Assembly: GCA_026770585.1 (NCBI GenBank)
Contig: MU646904.1
Location: 118,953 to 138,911, forward strand
DNA length: 19,959 nt
Direction: 5' to 3'
Source of the DNA: Baffinella frigidus
Taxonomy: Eukaryota > Cryptophyceae > Cryptomonadales > Baffinellaceae
A model generated the notes under the pieces. The model was not told the origin of the DNA, did no database searches, and saw nothing but the letters and a program-made list of their open reading frames with translations. Below are positions 19,501-19,959 of this stretch, one piece after another. Both the position numbers and the translations under genes were made by a program. Each line of letters opens with the position of its first letter. Position 1 is the stretch's first letter.

Positions 19501-19959
19501 CCCTATTAAGTTGTCCCTATTAAGTTGTCGCGTGTCTGACGCAAACATCCCAGGTGCGGCTGCGCGTCGGCGGGATGACTTGCCCGAAATGCATCAAGCG
19601 CGTCACTACCGCCCTCAGGCCCCTCATAGGCTAACGTCCTGAAACCTTGCCCTCAAGCCGTGAGGGCAAGACCTGGAGCCCTAGGACCTAATGTTTCACA
19701 GGACCCCCCCTAGGCCCCTACGGCCTACCGTAGGCAATACCGTAGGCTTAACTACCCAGGTTTCAGGACGTTAGCCTATGCGGGCCCTGTTTCTGACGCA
19801 AAACATCGCAGGTGCGGCTGCGCGTCGGCGGGATGACGTGCCCGAAATGCGTCAAGCGCGTCACTACCGCCCTCGAAGCCCTCCCCTGCGTCGCTTCCGC
19901 CCTAGTCGACCTCGCCGAGCACAGCGCAACGGTGCGCTGGTCTCAGGGGGGGGGCAGCG
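13492..19959 (+). CDS. Tandem HMA-domain (heavy-metal-binding) protein, 7 exons, 3' partial
   Basis: Seen: exons 13492-13567, 13731-13827, 13945-14184, 15859-15904, 17709-17834, 18326-18451 and 19812-19959 join in phase (237 codons to the end of exon 6, 286 to the window edge). They encode four consecutive HMA domains of about 70 residues, joined by linkers of the GYP(G/A)R type. Each has the metal-binding loop: C10/C13, C90/C93, C174/C177 and C247/C250 (M-S/T-C-P-K-C). Known: HMA domains bind Cu(I) or other soft metals through this CxxC and occur singly in chaperones or in arrays at the N-terminus of copper P1B-ATPases (ATP7A/B type). Inference: a metal-handling protein, possibly a copper ATPase whose membrane part lies to the right; a stand-alone multi-HMA protein is equally compatible. 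Codons are GC-rich compared with the introns. Introns 3, 4 and 6 are large and full of decayed HMA exon copies. Confidence 0.85.
13731..13827 (+). CDS. HMA gene exon 2 (HMA domain 1, second half)
   Basis: Codons 26-57 plus two bases ([20 protein letters not shown] then [11 protein letters not shown]). Acceptor TCTCCCAG. Donor GCTGG|GTGCCT: splicing here to exon 3 gives LDDAG-YPGR, the same junction as LEDAGYPAR in domain 3, where it is unsplit. Unspliced, the frame runs to a TGA near 13910. Confidence 0.8.
13945..14184 (+). CDS. HMA gene exon 3 (complete HMA domain 2)
   Basis: Codons 58-137 plus two bases. Acceptor CCCCGCAG; donor GCTGG|GTGCCT, nearly identical to exon 2's donor. Contains linker [11 protein letters not shown], then [14 protein letters not shown] with C90/C93, [14 protein letters not shown] and the second half through LLAALDDAG. 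The only domain here in a single exon, so perhaps the ancestral arrangement. Confidence 0.9.
14323..14475. mobile_element. Hairpin element, 153 bp
   Basis: Arms CAATCGATTTCATACGCAAA and complement; inner CCACTTTAGAGAGAATA against TATTCTCTCTAAAGTGG. Confidence 0.82.
14659..15006. mobile_element. Family B hairpin, 348 bp, with nested hairpin
   Basis: Arms CCACCAACCCTTACGATTAG and complement, then GACCAAACCGTCGATTTTAG. A small perfect stem-loop at 14722-14757 (CCTTGCAGAGACC...GGTCTCTGCAAGG) and another at 14819-14841 sit inside. Confidence 0.78.
15150..15320 (+). repeat. TTTCGATCCGTAATAAACGCAC tandem repeat (copied pre-acceptor sequence)
   Basis: Five units of about 34 bp (near 15157, 15187, 15222, 15258, 15292), with further ones at 15465 and just before the real HMA exon 4 acceptor (TTTGATCCTTAACAC then TTTCTCTCCCGCAG). 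Each unit joins an A-rich TAAYAAAC-like site to a pyrimidine tract. Confidence 0.82.
15319..15336 (+). pseudogene. Exon 4 (HMA) acceptor copy 1
   Basis: CCCAGAG|GTACCCCAGCCGC resembles the HMA exon 4 start GCAG|GTACCCCGGCCGC; upstream of the intact exon, after a branch-site-like repeat array. Confidence 0.6.
15490..15653. mobile_element. Family C hairpin MITE, 164 bp, nearly perfect
   Basis: Arms AATAGGGTAACGGCCTGAAA and complement, continuing almost perfectly through TAGGACCTCCTACCGTAGGC. Possible 3-bp duplication TTA on both sides, which would fit a PIF/Harbinger-type element. Inserted in a copied pyrimidine tract. Confidence 0.85.
15664..15690 (+). pseudogene. Exon 4 (HMA) acceptor copy 2
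   Basis: CTCTCCAACCGGTACCCCAT then CCGCGT; the acceptor AG is changed to CG. It follows a hairpin inserted in the copied pyrimidine tract. Confidence 0.6.
15859..15904 (+). CDS. HMA gene exon 4 (linker)
   Basis: One base plus 15 codons ([15 protein letters not shown]), codons 138-153. Acceptor CTCCCGCAG, donor GAG|GTGCGA. Homologous to the [11 protein letters not shown] linker of exon 3. Two acceptor-edge copies lie upstream (15319-15336, 15664-15690). A hairpin element begins 8 bp past the donor. Confidence 0.68.
15913..16050. mobile_element. CTAGCTCTGCCTCAG hairpin, 138 bp
   Basis: Arms CCTAGCTCTGCCTCAGTC and GACTGAGGCAGAGCTGG. Its left end begins 8 bp after the HMA exon 4 donor. A relative without a clear right arm is at 10251-10375. 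Confidence 0.72.
16041..16373 (+). repeat. Tandem duplicated unit with (CCT)n and CCTCACAC arrays
   Basis: Unit GCAGAGCTNGGAG ... (CCT)n ... CTAATCAGATATTTCC occurs at 16041-16212 and 16213-16373. The second unit carries about 13 ACACCCTC 8-mers (16219-16330); the first carries the TA-flanked hairpin. Confidence 0.85.
16080..16196. mobile_element. TA-flanked hairpin MITE, 117 bp, with empty site
   Basis: Termini CAGGGGTACCTCGCTCATAA and TTATGAGCGAGGTAGCCCTG, flanked by TA on both sides. The sister repeat unit at 16331-16373 has the uninterrupted target CTCTAATCAGATATTTCC. TA duplication and CAG ends suggest a Tc1/mariner-type non-autonomous element. Two solo right ends with TA lie at about 17266-17287 and 17303-17321. 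Confidence 0.85.
16407..16557. mobile_element. Family A-related hairpin MITE, 151 bp
   Basis: Arms CTCAGACAATTTATTAATTG and complement, internal AAGTCAACAACCCCAC. A truncated relative (TTTCTCTCAAGTCAACTCCC) lies at 16855-16920 inside an HMA pseudo-exon. Confidence 0.8.
16616..16675 (+). repeat. ACACCCT array and duplicated pre-acceptor block
   Basis: Short ACACCCT array, then AATCCTCGACTCTAAACCCC then AAGCAG, repeated at 17427-17453. Confidence 0.8.
16676..16812. mobile_element. Family D hairpin MITE, 137 bp, with paralogous empty site
   Basis: Ends CCACACGGTGG and CCACCGTGTGG. Flanked by ...ACCCCAAGCAG and GAGGTGCGGCTGCACG. The duplicated locus at 17426-17482 has ...ACCCCAAGCAG joined directly to GAGGTGATCCTGCACG, defining the insertion exactly at an acceptor. 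Confidence 0.85.
16813..16980 (+). pseudogene. Decayed HMA exon 5 copy, split by a hairpin remnant
   Basis: 16813-16857 reads [16 protein letters not shown] (first metal Cys lost to Arg). After a truncated hairpin (16855-16920) the match resumes with [15 protein letters not shown]. Non-functional as a metal site. Confidence 0.75.
16981..17200. other. Intron 4 (HMA) interior
   Basis: A diverged inverted pair (GTGAATCAGTTCC near 17010; GGAACTGATTCAG near 17108; AATTTAATAAG/CTTAATTAAATT between) marks an old hairpin of about 115 bp. No exon seen until 17206. Confidence 0.55.
17206..17245 (+). pseudogene. HMA exon 5 5'-end copy
   Basis: GTGCAG|GAGGTGTTACATGCGC reads [14 protein letters not shown], then diverges before the GGMTCPKC loop. 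Confidence 0.72.
17352..17412 (+). pseudogene. HMA exon 5 5'-end copy
   Basis: GCGCAG|GAGGTGTTGCATGCGC reads [17 protein letters not shown], then enters a CCCTCAA minisatellite. Confidence 0.75.
17451..17640 (+). pseudogene. HMA exon 5 copy with lost Cys, interrupted
   Basis: 17452-17516 reads [17 protein letters not shown] (second metal Cys to Arg). An inverted segment follows (17511-17540 complements 17362-17388), then 17594-17634 resumes the LLA-PG-VAAA part, frame-shifted. Confidence 0.75.
17709..17834 (+). CDS. HMA gene exon 5 (HMA domain 3, first half)
   Basis: Codons 154-195, phase 0 at both ends ([42 protein letters not shown]) with C174/C177. Acceptor CTGTGCAG, donor TCG|GTACCT. 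At least four decayed copies of its 5' portion lie upstream, some with a metal-binding Cys lost. A CCCTAGA minisatellite starts directly after the donor. Confidence 0.85.
17837..18222 (+). repeat. CCCTAGA and CCCCAAA minisatellites
   Basis: CCCTAGA arrays at 17850-17968 and 18048-18106, each preceded by a copy of the exon 5 donor edge; CCCCAAA units at 18181-18218. Fills HMA intron 5. Confidence 0.9.
18008..18040 (+). pseudogene. HMA exon 5 donor-edge copy
   Basis: GGAGTTGCCGCTGCGTCG|GT followed by ACCTAAACCCTGGA repeats the end of exon 5 and the first intron bases, about 190 bp downstream of the real donor. Confidence 0.8.
18326..18451 (+). CDS. HMA gene exon 6 (HMA domain 3, second half, plus linker)
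   Basis: Codons 196-237, phase 0 ([42 protein letters not shown]). Acceptor CACCAG after a C-rich tract, donor GAG|GTCTGA. Three partial copies of its 3' end lie downstream at 18598-18675, 18811-18840 and 19005-19028. Confidence 0.85.
18463..18530 (+). repeat. GTGTAGG minisatellite, copy 1
   Basis: 7-mers starting 12 bp after the exon 6 donor. The block donor-array-AATGACCAGCACCAGCTGGG recurs at 19018-19190. Confidence 0.92.
18598..18675 (+). pseudogene. HMA exon 6 3'-half copy
   Basis: Reads [20 protein letters not shown] then GGAAPHE with donor GAG|GTCTGACACC, the largest of three downstream copies. Confidence 0.82.
18685..18807 (+). repeat. GTGTAGG minisatellite, copy 2
   Basis: Same 7-mer after the exon 6 copy at 18598-18675. 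Confidence 0.92.
18811..18852 (+). pseudogene. HMA linker copy fused to domain start
   Basis: Reads [13 protein letters not shown]: exon 6 end and domain-4 start joined without an intron, then unrelated sequence. Confidence 0.6.
19005..19034 (+). pseudogene. HMA exon 6 3'-tip copy
   Basis: Reads APGGAAPHE with donor GAG|GTCTGACACC and the same GAGGGTGTAGG continuation as the real intron. Confidence 0.72.
19042..19125 (+). repeat. GTGTAGG minisatellite, copy 3
   Basis: Same 7-mer after the exon 6 tip copy at 19005-19028; then TATAATGACCAGCACCAGCT as in copy 1. Confidence 0.92.
19195..19425. other. HMA intron 6 interior without recognised feature
   Basis: Unique-looking sequence; open frames lack motifs or useful splice phase. 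Confidence 0.4.
19430..19505. mobile_element. Family C half element
   Basis: Only the right part remains (CTACGGCCTACCGTAGGCAA through CCCGTTACCCTATTAAG), upstream of the exon 7 copy. Confidence 0.65.
19554..19630 (+). pseudogene. HMA exon 7 5'-half copy broken by a hairpin
   Basis: CCCAG|GTGCGGCTGCGC; reads [20 protein letters not shown] then LRPL, where a family-C hairpin (19634-19778) begins. Both metal Cys are intact, so alternative acceptor use is conceivable but would hit the hairpin. Confidence 0.8.
19634..19778. mobile_element. Family C-related hairpin
   Basis: Arms AACGTCCTGAAACCT and complement, bounded by ATAGGCT/AGCCTAT, plus CTACGGCCTACCGTAGGCAA. Interrupts the exon 7 copy. Confidence 0.75.
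19812..19959 (+). CDS. HMA gene exon 7 (HMA domain 4, cut by window end)
   Basis: Codons 238-286 visible ([20 protein letters not shown], then [23 protein letters not shown]). Acceptor ATCGCAG. C247/C250 intact. Joining after exon 6 gives AAQE-VRLRVGG, equivalent to [10 protein letters not shown]. It runs to the edge in a G-rich stretch; whether it continues or splices there is not visible. An upstream 5' copy (19554-19630) is broken by a hairpin. Confidence 0.82.
   Translation, partial: MRLRVGGMTCPKCVKRVTTALEALPCVASALVDLAEHSATVRWSQGGGS

Overview
This looks like nuclear DNA from a eukaryotic microbe, probably an alga or similar protist. The coding signal lies in short GC-rich exons joined by GT-AG (and apparently two GC-AG) introns. 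The introns are packed with 7-bp telomere-like minisatellites (TTTAGGG, TTCAGGG, GTGTAGG, CCCTAGA and CCCTCAA types), microsatellites and near-palindromic MITE-like hairpins. I cannot fix the lineage from sequence alone. No rRNA, tRNA, CRISPR or prokaryotic gene structure was seen. Both ends of the window run into G homopolymer.

Two genes can be assembled by matching splice sites, phase and protein logic. They stand head to head. On the minus strand, an Asteroid/XPG-like nuclease-superfamily gene starts at 12960 and runs leftward off the window. Twelve exons (12679-12960, 12041-12105, 9819-9903, 8293-8355, 6920-7042, 5775-5925, 4891-4982, 4538-4583, 3495-3563, 1603-1648, 1062-1175, 46-148) total 1239 nt and read as 413 codons with every junction in phase. 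All canonical XPG/FEN acidic positions are recognisable. On the plus strand, a gene of tandem heavy-metal-associated (HMA) domains starts near 13492 and runs off the right edge. Seven exons (13492-13567, 13731-13827, 13945-14184, 15859-15904, 17709-17834, 18326-18451, 19812-19959+) give four HMA domains, each with GMxCPKC. It may be the metal-binding N-terminus of a copper-handling protein such as a P1B ATPase, but the rest lies outside.

The most unusual feature is how the introns are built. Almost every exon is accompanied by truncated, decayed copies of itself, and these have a consistent polarity in both genes. Copies of an exon's 5' edge with its acceptor lie upstream of the intact exon. 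Copies of its 3' edge with its donor lie downstream. Hairpin elements and minisatellites sit between or directly against these copies. Two hairpin insertions can be dated against paralogous empty sites inside the window: one with a clean TA target duplication, one placed exactly between an acceptor AG and its exon. Some element ends appear to supply splice sites. The locus reads as a record of introns growing from their splice junctions by local duplication and insertion while one intact copy of each exon is kept.

Layout: 1-12960 Asteroid-like gene (minus); 12961-13491 shared 5' region with hairpins; 13492-19959 HMA gene (plus).
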